Shown here piece after piece: positions 50,369 to 60,146 of a DNA stretch of 64,000 nucleotides. Source of the stretch: Candidatus Bathyarchaeota archaeon (GTDB lineage: Archaea > Thermoproteota > Bathyarchaeia > Bathyarchaeales > Bathycorpusculaceae); contig JALHSQ010000121.1 in the NCBI GenBank assembly GCA_022865885.1, positions 1 through 64,000 on the forward strand. Reading direction: 5' to 3'. Position 1 is the first letter of the stretch. The number at the start of each line of letters is the position of its first letter. The notes beneath the pieces were generated by a model. The model had not been told where the DNA came from. It searched no databases and was given only the letters and a program-made list of their open reading frames with translations. A program made the position numbers and the translations under genes.

Positions 50369-52027
50369 ATGAAGATAAAATATGTGTTGCCAATCGCAGT
50401 TCTTATCGCGGTGCTAATCGTGCCAATCGTCAGCACCATGGAAAGCAGCGAAAAGACAGAAAATGGCTACGAACACTCAACTAGTAATTATCCACTAATG
50501 CATCCAAACTTAGAGACTCGCGACAAATTGCTGGAACACTACGACGCTGCCCCACGCGTCTTCGCTAACCCGAAAGCTCCCTTGCCAAGGGGATCGTACA
50601 ATCTCCTCAGTCACTTAAGCTACGTCCCCGTTGAACGCGATCAAGGAAGCTGCGGCAACTGCTGGGTTTGGGCTGGCACAGGTGTTTTGGAAGTGGCTCT
50701 AGACGTCAACGAAGGGGTCCTTGATCGTCTTTCTGTTCAGTATTTCAACTCAAAATACAATGGCGGAACAGGACCAAGTTGGGCAGGCAACGGAGGTTGG
50801 CTGTCGGATTTTGCGGAGTTTTACGCCAATGAGGGATTTGCTATACCTTGGTCCAACACAAACGCTTACTATGCCGACGGCCACCAAACGGGCCCTGAAG
50901 GAACCAGCGTCCCTTGGCAAACCATAAGCACAGTATCCAACTACACCATAACTCAATGCACACTAGATACGATAACAACTCATGGAGTAGGACAAAGCGT
51001 GGCAATCAACAACATCAAGAACGTCATCGATCAAGGCAAAGCAGTTTGGTTCGGATACTTTCTGGCAACTGAAACCGACTGGAATCAATTCTTTGATTTC
51101 TGGAACTATCACTCTGAAGAAACAGTCTGGAACCCAGATTCCTCATGCGGACACGTCTGGAATTCTGGGGGAGGAGGCCATGCAGTCCTATGCGTTGGCT
51201 ATAACGACGAAGACCCCAATAACGCCTACTGGATAATGGTGAATAGCTGGGGCACCGCATACGGAGAAAGACCTAATGACCTCTTTCGTCTCGACATGAA
51301 TATGAATTATGACTGCTATTTCTACGATCTCTATCCACCGGGATACTACAGTCTCTATTGGGAGACGTTGAATGTCACCTACAACGTGAGTGCTGACGAG
51401 TCGCTTCCAACCCTAGCCTCAATTGGATCTAAACTCAGCAAGAGCCAAAACAGCGCTTATTTCATATTCGCAGATCCAACACGTATGGCGTCCATTTCCG
51501 CATATGATGTTGCCTCCGGCGGAGTTCTATATGGACTTTTCGAGAACCCGCAAAATCAAGGATTCGACTCCAACCCTGACATCGTGGTGCAAACGGGAAT
51601 TGAAAAGGGCAAGATCATAACATCCAACAAAACAATCCTACTCTTTGGAGGACCTTGGCCCCATTGGTGCGTCTCATATTATGAAACTGCTGGTTTGTCA
51701 CCCGTCAAATTCTATTACAACGTAACCGCAGGCACGTACAACTTTGTCACACAAACGGGGGATCTTCTGGCCTCTCTATCAGCAACCAGCGACTTCAACC
51801 ATGAGGACATGTTTGTGATCGAAGCATTCCAAGACACCAACAACAACACTGTCTACATATTCTACGGGTTCAGTTGGAAAGGCACTTGGGCAGCAGGGAT
51901 ATATTTCCACGACTTCCTACATGGCCAAATAACCACTTTCACAAATAGCCACTACATCTTTCACTGGTCAGACTTATCTATGGACGGAGTACCCCAACCA
52001 AGCGAATTACATCAGGAATATCCATAA
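50369..52027 (+). CDS. Secreted papain-like (C1) cysteine protease
   Basis: 552 residues from the ATG at 50369. An N-terminal signal helix (about 4-22) precedes a propeptide. The catalytic Cys is in DQGSCGNCWVWAG, the His in GGHAVLCVGYND and the Asn in YWIMVNSWGTAYGE, all in papain order. After about residue 345 a second, beta-rich region of unknown type continues to the end, with several N-glycosylation sites. Detrital protein degradation by such exported peptidases is a known trait of Bathyarchaeia and related archaea. It is preceded by a palindromic operator. Confidence 0.9.
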   Translation: MKIKYVLPIAVLIAVLIVPIVSTMESSEKTENGYEHSTSNYPLMHPNLETRDKLLEHYDAAPRVFANPKAPLPRGSYNLLSHLSYVPVERDQGSCGNCWVWAGTGVLEVALDVNEGVLDRLSVQYFNSKYNGGTGPSWAGNGGWLSDFAEFYANEGFAIPWSNTNAYYADGHQTGPEGTSVPWQTISTVSNYTITQCTLDTITTHGVGQSVAINNIKNVIDQGKAVWFGYFLATETDWNQFFDFWNYHSEETVWNPDSSCGHVWNSGGGGHAVLCVGYNDEDPNNAYWIMVNSWGTAYGERPNDLFRLDMNMNYDCYFYDLYPPGYYSLYWETLNVTYNVSADESLPTLASIGSKLSKSQNSAYFIFADPTRMASISAYDVASGGVLYGLFENPQNQGFDSNPDIVVQTGIEKGKIITSNKTILLFGGPWPHWCVSYYETAGLSPVKFYYNVTAGTYNFVTQTGDLLASLSATSDFNHEDMFVIEAFQDTNNNTVYIFYGFSWKGTWAAGIYFHDFLHGQITTFTNSHYIFHWSDLSMDGVPQPSELHQEYP

Positions 52028-52148
52028 CCGAACTGCCAAGGACACCTTCAGCTTCACTCGCATTTCTCATAGTGCACATGCAAAAATCCTAGCTAGACGG
52101 CTACTATTCAGGAAACCCCGGCAACCATCAAGCTGAGGAAGCACAAGT

Positions 52149-52158
52149 TTTACTAAAT
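52149..52158 (+). promoter_or_regulatory. Promoter of the DUF373 gene
   Basis: TTTACTAAAT (or CTATTAAGTG slightly downstream) is the best TATA candidate; AAGGAG at 52181-52186 provides a ribosome-binding site for the ATG at 52201. Confidence 0.4.
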
Positions 52159-52200
52159 AGACGCACTATTAAGTGCAACTAAGGAGAATAGAGAATCTAG

Positions 52201-53412
52201 ATGGCGAAGGAAGAAGCTGAGGGCAAAGAGCAAAAGAGAATCCTGATATTGTGTGTAGACAGAGATGGCGACTTAGGAGCAAAAGCTAACATCAAGACGC
52301 CTGTCATCGGAAGGGAGGAGAATCTTGAGGCAGCAGTCGCCTTGGCTCTGAAAGACCCTGAGGAACCGGATGCAAATGCAATGTTTGAAGCTGTGCGAAC
52401 CTTCGATAAACTGAAAGGAGAAGCCAAATCTGATGAAGTCTTCGAGATTGCCACAATCTCTGGCTCTGAGTTCGGCGGCGTTGGTGCAGACAGAGAGGTC
52501 GTTGCCGAGCTGAGCAGCGTGTTAGGTTCATTCTCTGCAAACGAGACAATCCTTGTCACTGACGGCTACTCCGATGAGGCGGTCATTCCACTCATACAGT
52601 CAAGAGCACCCGTCATATCAGTTAGGCGGATTGTGGTGAAGCACAGCGAGTCCATTGAAGAAACCGCCGCCATTTTTGCAAGGTACCTGAAATTGCTCAT
52701 TGAAAACCCTCGGTACTCTCGTATAGCTCTAGGTTTGCCAGGTGTCTTGCTGCTCATTTTAGGAGTACTCTCAATCGCGGGAGTTTCATCGATGGTGTAC
52801 TGGTACGCATTCGTTTTTGTCTTGAGCATATTCTTAGTCGTTAAAGGCTTCGGTGTTGACAAGACCGCTAGGAACTTCTACAAGTGGATGAAGGAATACT
52901 CTCCACCACCCCTCCGAGTGCAAATCTCAACCTCCTCTGCTATTGCAGGTGCTATATGCACCGTATTGGGAGTCTACTTAGGATGGACGAACGCTGCAGC
53001 ATTCGTGGCCGCAACGTCAACCCCAGGTGACCTGACTGGCTGGTTCAACATTTTCCCGCAACTGACTGGCTATTTTCTGAAAGGCTCTGTGATTCTCATA
53101 GTGGTCGGTATCTGCGCGGCACTGATTGGTAGGGCTATACACTGGTATCTTGAGCATGATTCGAGGTTACTGCGTAACGCAGCTCTCATAGTGTCTGTCA
53201 TATGGTCTAGGCAGATTCTAGATGCGGCCTCTGACCTGCTGATAGGACCTGAGAGCGTCTATGAAGCTGCACGCCTTAACCTCATCTTCTTCGTTGTCGT
53301 TGGTATCCTGATAGGCGTAGCCTCTGTTCTAGTGATCTTCGTCATTCACAGGTCATATAGGGAGTTCTTCGGGGAAACTGAAGAGCAGGTTGAGGAATTT
53401 GGGCAAAGCTAA
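52201..53412 (+). CDS. DUF373 family membrane protein
   Basis: 403 residues. A soluble N-terminal half (RILILCVDRDGDLGAKANI; then ATISGSEFGGVGADRE; then ILVTDGYSDEAVIPL) is the DUF373 signature. It is followed by about six membrane helices from residue 180 to 385. Proteins of this family are widespread in archaea, with no assigned function. The polar half with several Asp residues resembles a nucleotide or metal-binding fold. It precedes uppS with a short overlapping ORF between. Confidence 0.85.
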   Translation: MAKEEAEGKEQKRILILCVDRDGDLGAKANIKTPVIGREENLEAAVALALKDPEEPDANAMFEAVRTFDKLKGEAKSDEVFEIATISGSEFGGVGADREVVAELSSVLGSFSANETILVTDGYSDEAVIPLIQSRAPVISVRRIVVKHSESIEETAAIFARYLKLLIENPRYSRIALGLPGVLLLILGVLSIAGVSSMVYWYAFVFVLSIFLVVKGFGVDKTARNFYKWMKEYSPPPLRVQISTSSAIAGAICTVLGVYLGWTNAAAFVAATSTPGDLTGWFNIFPQLTGYFLKGSVILIVVGICAALIGRAIHWYLEHDSRLLRNAALIVSVIWSRQILDAASDLLIGPESVYEAARLNLIFFVVVGILIGVASVLVIFVIHRSYREFFGETEEQVEEFGQS

Positions 53413-53593
53413 TCTGCACGCCGCATACTTGCAGCATCTGCTCACGATGCTTGAACTGCAAGAAATTCTCAAGCTCTCTCTTACCCAAGTGGGGGAGATT
53501 TTGGTTGAAGTGATGGCAATTCTGCCTTTGAGACGTAAGGACGTCTGTCATCGTGACAACGCACTGAAGGATGCGAGGTTCATGCGGTGCTGA
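53390..53593 (+). other. Doubtful 67-residue ORF bridging DUF373 and UppS genes
   Basis: The frame (start 53390, stop 53593) overlaps the end of DUF373 by 23 bases and the start of uppS by seven. The product would be a Leu-rich helix (LQHLLTMLELQEILKLSL) with a basic tail LRRKDVCHRDN. It is the only long frame in the 174-base gap, so it may be a small coupled gene, but no homologue is known to me. Confidence 0.25.
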
Positions 53594-54369
53594 AATCGGT
53601 TCTTTCTACCATCGGCGCATACAAACTATACGAGAAATGGCTGTGGCGCCAAGTCAAAAGAGGCACAAAGCCTGAGCACATAGCCATAATCTTGGATGGA
53701 AACAGAAGGTGGGCTTCTGACAAAGCACTCAATCCTTGGTTGGGACATGAAAAAGGAGCTGAGAAAGTTGAGCAGCTAATCGATTGGTGCTTGAAACTTG
53801 ACGTAAAATCCATAACCATATACGCGTTCTCGACAGAAAATTTCGGCCGCTCAAGAAACGAAGTTGCAGAGATAATGCGCATTGCAGGAGAAAACTTCCA
53901 GAAGATCCTCACAGATGAACGGATACACAAAGACATGGTGCGAGTCAAAGTCATTGGTCGAGTGCACCTACTGCCGGAGAGCATGCAACAGATAATACGC
54001 GAAGTTGAAAACGCAACACAAGACTATGACCAACACTTTCTGAACTTCGCTTTTGCTTATGGTGGAAGAGCAGAAATCGTTGATGCCGCAAGAAAGATCG
54101 CTGAGAAAGTGCATTCAGGCGAGTTGGATCCAAAGGATGTGGATGAGAAAATGTTCGAAAAGCAGCTGTACACTTCACATCTGCCTAAGCAGGACCCAGA
54201 TCTGATTATTAGGACATCTGGGGAGGAAAGATTGAGCGGCTTTCTGCTTTGGCAGTCAGCCTACAGCGAATTATGTTTTCTGGATGCGTATTGGCCTGAT
54301 TTTCGGTTAATAGACTTGCTAAGAGCTGTCAGAACTTTCGGGAACCGGAAGAGACGTTTTGGGGCATGA
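53587..54369 (+). CDS. uppS: cis-prenyltransferase (polyprenyl diphosphate synthase)
   Basis: 260 residues. Condenses isopentenyl units in cis to make the long polyprenyl diphosphate lipid carrier. IAIILDGNRRWASD at 33-46 has the catalytic Asp, GHEKGAEKVEQLIDWC and STENFGRSRNEV follow, then the substrate block DLIIRTSGEERLSGFLLWQSAYSE, which I cite only by its start. GTG start. It would feed the carrier that UppP recycles. The YchF-type gene converges on it. Confidence 0.93.
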   Translation: MLKSVLSTIGAYKLYEKWLWRQVKRGTKPEHIAIILDGNRRWASDKALNPWLGHEKGAEKVEQLIDWCLKLDVKSITIYAFSTENFGRSRNEVAEIMRIAGENFQKILTDERIHKDMVRVKVIGRVHLLPESMQQIIREVENATQDYDQHFLNFAFAYGGRAEIVDAARKIAEKVHSGELDPKDVDEKMFEKQLYTSHLPKQDPDLIIRTSGEERLSGFLLWQSAYSELCFLDAYWPDFRLIDLLRAVRTFGNRKRRFGA

Positions 54370-54371
54370 GA

Positions 54372-55595
54372 TCAAGCTCTCTTCTTGGCACTCACTATCG
54401 ATAGGACGTCTCTATCTTTGACCACGTAGTCTTCTCCAACCCTCTTTCTTTCTCTTGCTTCGACCGCGTAGATGAAACCTTCTCCGAGGTCAGTATGAAT
54501 TATGTAGGCGAGTTGGCGTGCCGTCGTTCCGTAGGGCACAAGGTAAGCGTCAGGAAGAATCCTGCCATTGTGATCTGACAAGTGCTCAAGATCTTCAACA
54601 GGATATACTGTAACCATGCTCAAGAGCTTGTAGAAAGCAGTGTTCACAGCCTCCTGAACACCAGTTGACCCGTTCTTGAGAAGGATTTTCTCCCTTATGG
54701 TTTCAAGCGCCTTAATCTGACTTTCGTTCAGCTTATCTGGTCTGAGTATCTTGAAGTTGCAGTCCCCAGGCTTGTAGTCGATCAGCTGTTTTTCCGCTGC
54801 TCTTCTCAGTGCAAGCTCGGCTTCGGCACAGCAAGGAACAACAATATAGTTGGATTTTCTTAGCCTCTCAAGATTATCCTCAGCGCATGGAATGTCCATC
54901 TTGTTGGCTCCTATTATCATTGGCTTTGCAATCTGTCTCAACGCATCTACGAATCTTATGAATTCCTCCTCACGCCAGCTTGTGAGCTTATCAGTGTTAA
55001 GCCCTGTTTTTTTCATTGCTTCAGCAATGTGGCTTCTCTTTATCGAGAGACCACTTAGCCGTTCTTCCAGCATCGAGAAAAAATCCTTAGATTCGGCCTC
55101 GACGGTTCTTGCCATTTTCGGCCAATCTTTCCTGAGTATGCTTGCCATCCACATAGTTATTTCGCGTTCCAGAAACTTCACGTCTTCCAGCGGGTCATGC
55201 TCACCTTGCTTGCACAGTCTTCCTTCGCTGTCGGTTCCCCCTGAAGCATCAATAATATGAATTAAAACGTCGGCTTTTCTGATTTCGTCTAGGAACTGAT
55301 TGCCGAGTCCTCTTCCTTCCCACGCTCCCGGAACGAGTCCTGCACAGTCGATGAACTCAACCGGGATAAGTCTCACGCCATCTAGACAAAGCGAGTTGCT
55401 TGGTGTATCTTTGACGTTGAACTCTTCATGTACGCATGGCGTGCGCACGTATCCGACTCCCCTGTTTGGCTTAATCGTCGTGAAGGGATAGTTTGCGATC
55501 TCAGCCGCTGCAAGCGTCGACGCACTGAAAAAGGTTGATTTGCCCGTGTTAGGTTTTCCGACTATACCCAACAACTTCGAATATGATTTCTGCAT
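54372..55595 (-). CDS. YchF-type GTP-binding protein (OBG family) with TGS domain
   Basis: 407 residues. G1 GKPNTGKST at about 13-21, G3 DCAGLVPGAWEGRGLGNQF, G4 GANKMD and a C-terminal TGS domain (VYPVEDL through the final VVKDRDVLSIV). The alpha-helical insert between G1 and G4 is typical of the archaeal OBG/YchF proteins, which bind ribosomes and may use ATP or GTP. Length is normal. It is a single gene. Confidence 0.92.
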   Translation of the reverse strand: MQKSYSKLLGIVGKPNTGKSTFFSASTLAAAEIANYPFTTIKPNRGVGYVRTPCVHEEFNVKDTPSNSLCLDGVRLIPVEFIDCAGLVPGAWEGRGLGNQFLDEIRKADVLIHIIDASGGTDSEGRLCKQGEHDPLEDVKFLEREITMWMASILRKDWPKMARTVEAESKDFFSMLEERLSGLSIKRSHIAEAMKKTGLNTDKLTSWREEEFIRFVDALRQIAKPMIIGANKMDIPCAEDNLERLRKSNYIVVPCCAEAELALRRAAEKQLIDYKPGDCNFKILRPDKLNESQIKALETIREKILLKNGSTGVQEAVNTAFYKLLSMVTVYPVEDLEHLSDHNGRILPDAYLVPYGTTARQLAYIIHTDLGEGFIYAVEARERKRVGEDYVVKDRDVLSIVSAKKRA

Positions 55596-55805
55596 CGGCA
55601 GTCCCCAACATCCTGAATGCTACATTTCTAATGTGCTTTTGCGCACTGACTAAAACCTCATTGTACTATATGGTTCTTGCTACGGGTGAGCAAAAACCTG
55701 CTCAAAATCCAGATCAACAACTGCAACGACCTATCCACAACTATGATTGACGATAGCTCATGTTTCAATAGTAAGACTATCCAAGGAGTTTCACAGAAAA
55801 TAAGC

Positions 55806-55815
55806 TAATATAAAT
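55806..55815 (+). promoter_or_regulatory. Promoter of the 2-oxoacid dehydrogenase operon
   Basis: TAATATAAAT ahead of the TTG start at 55866 is the best TATA element. It would start transcription near 55840. Confidence 0.45.
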
Positions 55816-55865
55816 GTGCTATGGTCTATATGGGTTGACTCGATTCATAATGGATGTGGCACTGA

Positions 55866-56828
55866 TTGTCTGGCTTGTCGAGAGAAAAGCTGCTTGGGAT
55901 GTATCAGAAAATGGTTGAGATTCGCCTTTTTGAAGAGAAAGTCTTCGAATTATACGGTCAGAACATGGTTCCAGGCACAATCCACCTCTATGCTGGAGAA
56001 GAAGCAGTGGCCGTGGGGGTCTGCAGTGCGCTCAGGAAAGACGACTACATTACAAGTACACATAGAGGACATGGACACTGTATAGCCAAGGGCGCAGATC
56101 TAAACCGAACGATGGCCGAGATCCTAGGAAAGAAAGATGGGTACTGCAAGGGCAAAGGAGGCTCAATGCACATAGCAGACTTCAACATAGGCATGCTAGG
56201 CGCAACTGCCGTAGTCGGGGCCGGATTACCCATAGCTGTCGGTGCAGGGCTTTCCGCGAAGCTCAGGAAAACAGATCAAATTGCTGTCTGCTTCTTCGGG
56301 GAGGGCGCCTCAAATCAGGGAACATTTCATGAAAGCCTTAACATGTCATCCGCGTGGAAATTGCCCGTCATTTTCATCTGCGAGAACAATCTATATGCAA
56401 TGGGAACTAGGCAATCTCGAATCATGAACGTTGAGAACGTTGCTGATCGAGGCACTGGTTACGGCATTCCAGGTGTTGTTGCTGATGGAAACGATGTCTT
56501 GTCAGTCTTCAGAGTAACAGATGAAGCTGTTGGGAAAGCCAGAAATGGTGAAGGACCATCTCTCATCGAGTGTAAGACATATCGACGCCGAGGGCATTCG
56601 CGAGCAGATCCAGCAAAGTATAGGCCTAAGCAGGAAGTTGAGGATTGGCTACTCAGGGACCCAATCAAACGCTTTAAAGAACACCTCATCCAAGAAGGCA
56701 CACTGAAAGAAGCGGAGCTTCTGGCAACAGAAAAGGAAACAGCATTGAGGATCGAAGATGCAGTCAAGTTTGCTATGGAAAGCCCTTACCCAACCCCGGA
56801 GGAAGCATTAGAAGACGTCTATGGTTAA
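55866..56828 (+). CDS. 2-oxoacid dehydrogenase E1 component, alpha subunit
   Basis: 320 residues. Thiamine-diphosphate enzyme that decarboxylates a 2-oxoacid (pyruvate or acetoin type). STHRGHGHCIAKG around 58-70, the GEGASNQGTFHE ThDP motif (the variant of GDG...NN) around 150-161, and RRRGHSRADPAKYR are the E1-alpha hallmarks. A TTG start follows an in-frame TGA. The end overlaps the beta gene start by eight bases. Pyruvate-, branched-chain- and acetoin-type complexes are indistinguishable here. Confidence 0.92.
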   Translation: MSGLSREKLLGMYQKMVEIRLFEEKVFELYGQNMVPGTIHLYAGEEAVAVGVCSALRKDDYITSTHRGHGHCIAKGADLNRTMAEILGKKDGYCKGKGGSMHIADFNIGMLGATAVVGAGLPIAVGAGLSAKLRKTDQIAVCFFGEGASNQGTFHESLNMSSAWKLPVIFICENNLYAMGTRQSRIMNVENVADRGTGYGIPGVVADGNDVLSVFRVTDEAVGKARNGEGPSLIECKTYRRRGHSRADPAKYRPKQEVEDWLLRDPIKRFKEHLIQEGTLKEAELLATEKETALRIEDAVKFAMESPYPTPEEALEDVYG

Positions 56829-57816
56829 GGAGGAAGAGGACTTGCGGAAAATGACTTATCGCGATGCATTGCGTGAAGCATTGAGAGAAGAGATGCGTAG
56901 AGATCCTTCAGTTTTTCTGCTTGGCGAAGATATTGGCAGATACTGGGGAGGCGCCTTCAAGGTAACAGAAGGCCTGGCTGAAGAGTTCGGCGATGAAAGA
57001 GTGAGAGACACGCCAATATCTGAATCCGCGATAATTGGAACCGCCGTAGGCGCAGCGATAACTGGCATGCGCCCCGTGGCTGAGATCATGTTTGGTGATC
57101 TGACTGCCTTGGCAATGGATCAAATCGCCAACCAAGCAGCAAAGATACGCTACATGTTTGGCGGTCAAGCAACATGCCCTCTTGTGGTCAGAACGCCCTT
57201 TGGCGCTGGTGTCAACATCGCATCTCACCATTCCCAGAGCTTGGAAGCATGGTTCATGCACGTTCCAGGCCTGTTCGTAGCTGTACCTTCAACACCTTAT
57301 GACGCGAAGGGGCTTTTGAAAACAGCCATCCGCGGAAGCAATCCAGTCTTTTTCTGTGAACATAAACTGCTGTATCCCATTGAAGGCGAGGTTCCTGAGG
57401 AAGAATATACTGTTCCCTTTGGTTCAGCAGAGGTGAAGAAGGAAGGTTCAGACGTAACAGTAGTAGCCACATCGTACATGGTCCACAAAGCTCTCAGCGC
57501 CGCGAGAGCATTGAAAAACGAGGGCATAAGCGTAGAGGTAGTCGACCCCAGAACTCTGACACCCTTAGACAAGCAGACGATAATCAGATCAGTCAAGAAG
57601 ACAGGAAGAGCGGTGATTGTGACGGAAGACTGCAAGACAGCAGGGGTGAGCGCCGAGATAGCTGCTATACTCGCCGAAGAAGCTATAGATTATCTGGACG
57701 CCCCGATACGACGCGTGGCTGAGCCAGACACTCCCATCCCATTTAGCCCGCCTCTTGAACGATATGTGATCCCAGATGAGAAGCGCATAATCAAAACCGT
57801 TAAGGAAGTGGTGTAA
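56821..57816 (+). CDS. 2-oxoacid dehydrogenase E1 component, beta subunit
   Basis: 331 residues. YRDALREALREEMRRD, then VFLLGEDIGRYWGGAFKVTEG and RVRDTPISESAIIGTAVGAA, match the transketolase-like N-half. The C-half has VEVVDPRTLTPLDKQTI and VTEDCKTAGVSAEIAAIL, typical of PDH beta. With alpha it forms a heterotetramer. It is read together with alpha and E2. Confidence 0.92.
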   Translation: MVKEEEDLRKMTYRDALREALREEMRRDPSVFLLGEDIGRYWGGAFKVTEGLAEEFGDERVRDTPISESAIIGTAVGAAITGMRPVAEIMFGDLTALAMDQIANQAAKIRYMFGGQATCPLVVRTPFGAGVNIASHHSQSLEAWFMHVPGLFVAVPSTPYDAKGLLKTAIRGSNPVFFCEHKLLYPIEGEVPEEEYTVPFGSAEVKKEGSDVTVVATSYMVHKALSAARALKNEGISVEVVDPRTLTPLDKQTIIRSVKKTGRAVIVTEDCKTAGVSAEIAAILAEEAIDYLDAPIRRVAEPDTPIPFSPPLERYVIPDEKRIIKTVKEVV

Positions 57817-57835
57817 GACGGTCACAAAGGTTGTA

Positions 57836-58912
57836 ATGCCTAAGCTTAGCCTGACGATGAAGGAAGGCACAGTGGGCAAATGGTACAAGAAAGAAGGGGA
57901 CATTGTCAACAAAGAAGAACCACTAGTTGAAGTTGTTTCAGAAAAAGCCACCTACGACGTTGAGGCGCCCGCGTCAGGCATATTACGAAAAATCCTAGTT
58001 GAAGAAGGCTTAGACGTCCCAGTTAATGAGGTTTTAGCCGTTATAACAAATCAAGATGAAGAGTTTTTGGAGACACACTTGCCTTCAGAACCTCTCTCAG
58101 CAGCTCCTGAGAAAGAGACAGTGGTTTTGGCCTCGCCGGCGGCTAAGCGCTTGGCCAGAGAACAGGGCGTAGATTTGTCACTCATCACAGGAACTGGTCC
58201 TGAAGGCCGGATTGTTGAAGAAGACGTTGAAAGATTCGTCGCAGACAAAAGTGGCAAAATGCCCAAAATCAAGGATACTATTGCCTTGACTGGATTGAGA
58301 AAGACATCAGCTGAGCGACTCTCTATGAGTTTCAGAACTGCTCCACACAGCACAGTGGTCATGGAAGTCGATGTTTCGAAAGCCGTCGTGCTGCATGAGA
58401 AATCGCAGGTATCGTACACTGCTATTCTAGTAAAGGCTGTGGCCAGTGCACTGGTTGAGCACCAGATGGTTAACTCTTCACTTGATGAAAACAGAATAAA
58501 GATCTTCGAAGAGGTGAACGTTGGAATAGCTGTGGCTACTGAGAACGGTTTGATTGTTCCAGTTATTCACAACGCGAACGGGAAATCTCTTGAAGAAATA
58601 GGCAATGAAGCTTCGGAGTTGACAGAAAAGGCTAGAAAGGGAAAACTGAGCAAGGAAGAGTTGAGCGGTGGGACGTTCACGGTGACGAATTTGGGTATGT
58701 ATGATGTTGACTTTTTCGTACCTATAATTAACCCGCCTGAAGCAGCTATACTCGGCGCTGGAAGAGTGAATGATAAACCAGTCGTTGTTGATGGAAGAGT
58801 GGAAATCAGATCAATAATGGTGTTGAGTCTTTCCTACGATCATAGAATCATAGACGGTGCCCCTGCTTCTGGGTTTCTGAGAAAGGTTAAGGAAGAAATC
58901 GAGAAACTGTAG
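57836..58912 (+). CDS. Dihydrolipoamide acyltransferase (E2)
   Basis: 358 residues. Residues 1-75 are a lipoyl domain whose lipoylated lysine is Lys37 in VSEKATY. After a linker, residues about 95-130 form the E1/E3-binding domain (SPAAKRLAREQGVDLSLIT). Residues 135-358 are the catalytic acyltransferase with DHRIIDGAPASGF as the active-site His/Asp motif. No E3 lipoamide dehydrogenase gene follows, so E3 must lie elsewhere. The lipoyl group could come from salvage or from a LipS1/LipS2 system. Confidence 0.93.
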   Translation: MPKLSLTMKEGTVGKWYKKEGDIVNKEEPLVEVVSEKATYDVEAPASGILRKILVEEGLDVPVNEVLAVITNQDEEFLETHLPSEPLSAAPEKETVVLASPAAKRLAREQGVDLSLITGTGPEGRIVEEDVERFVADKSGKMPKIKDTIALTGLRKTSAERLSMSFRTAPHSTVVMEVDVSKAVVLHEKSQVSYTAILVKAVASALVEHQMVNSSLDENRIKIFEEVNVGIAVATENGLIVPVIHNANGKSLEEIGNEASELTEKARKGKLSKEELSGGTFTVTNLGMYDVDFFVPIINPPEAAILGAGRVNDKPVVVDGRVEIRSIMVLSLSYDHRIIDGAPASGFLRKVKEEIEKL

Positions 58913-58942
58913 CTACTAGATCTCTAAATTTGATGAACAGTT

Positions 58943-59963
58943 ATGAAAGTCGCAATGTATTATGAGCAGAAAGACATTCGAATAGAGGACATCCCAACGC
59001 CGGCAATAGGCGATGACGAAGCGTTAGTTGAGATGAAGGCTTGCGGAGTGTGCGGCTCAGATATTATGGACTGGTACGTTGAGAGCCGTGCCCCCTTAGT
59101 TCTCGGCCATGAACCTACTGGAATAATCGTTAAGAAAGGAAACAAGGTGAAAGGCTTTGATGCCGGTGATAGAGTTTTTGTTCACCACCACGTTGCTTGC
59201 TTGAAATGTCATTACTGCTTGCATGGAGACTACACTTTATGCAAGAAATTCCATGAAACAAACATCAAACCAGGCGGATTCGCAGTTTTTCAGGGTTCCA
59301 GCCCCAAACATTCAGATAGACACTTTGAAGCTTCCTGATGCTGTATCATTCGAGGAAGGCACCCTAATTGAACCCGTAGGCTGCTGTATAAGGGCTATTG
59401 AAAAATGCAAGATCCAATCAGGAGATACCGTAGTGATAATAGGAGCCGGAGCAACTGGTCTTATCCATGCGAGCTTAGCGAAAATCTACGGAGCCGCGAA
59501 AACGATTACCAGCGACCTATTTGACTATCGATTAAACGCAGCAAAGAAATTCGGAGCAGACCTCACAGTCAATCCCAAGGAAGAAAACCTAGCTGAAGCC
59601 ACCAAAGCTGAAACAAGTGGACGAGGGGCAGATCTGGTAATTGTCACGGCGCCAAGTTTGGAAGCGTACAGGACAGGGCTAAGTATTTGTCGCAGAGGTG
59701 GAAAGCTTTGTGTGTTTGCTCCCACTAGACCGAGTGAATACTTGCAGGTAAGCCCGAAAGAACTGTTTCTGTCGGAAGTTCAGATTATCTCTTCATACTC
59801 AACTTCACATCTGGAAACCAGAGCTGCTTTAGATCTGTTGGCATCAGGCAAGCTTGATGGTGAAAAGCTGATTACTCATCGCTTCAGACTTGAGGATGCA
59901 GCCAAAGCCTTTGAAACGGCGCTGGAGAGCAAGGAAAGCTTGAAAGTTATGCTTCTTAGCTAG
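58943..59963 (+). pseudogene. Zinc-dependent alcohol dehydrogenase, frameshifted
   Basis: Two overlapping frames make one medium-chain dehydrogenase. The first (58943-59338) has catalytic-zinc Cys37 in ACGVCGSD, GHEPTG and the structural-zinc Cys86, 89, 92 and 100. The second (usable from about 59280 to 59963) has the NAD-binding VIIGAGATGLIHASLAKIYG, substrate-side residues and a normal end. They join across GGFA (first frame) and FFRVPAPN (second). One small indel at about 59280-59290 breaks the gene. It is directly downstream of E2 and probably belonged to that operon, perhaps reducing acetoin or diacetyl. Confidence 0.85.
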
Positions 59964-60146
59964 TCGCTTAGAGATGTTGAGATAGTATGATACTGTGTCA
60001 AATAGGAGCAGCGAAATTTTCCAAGTCAATCTAAGACCATTATTTATACGATTTCTTAACCCGCGTTCATTGGATACGGATGAAACTCTACTAGAAACAA
60101 AAAAGAAATTACTTATCTTTGATGTAGCCTACGTTTCCCTCTTCTC

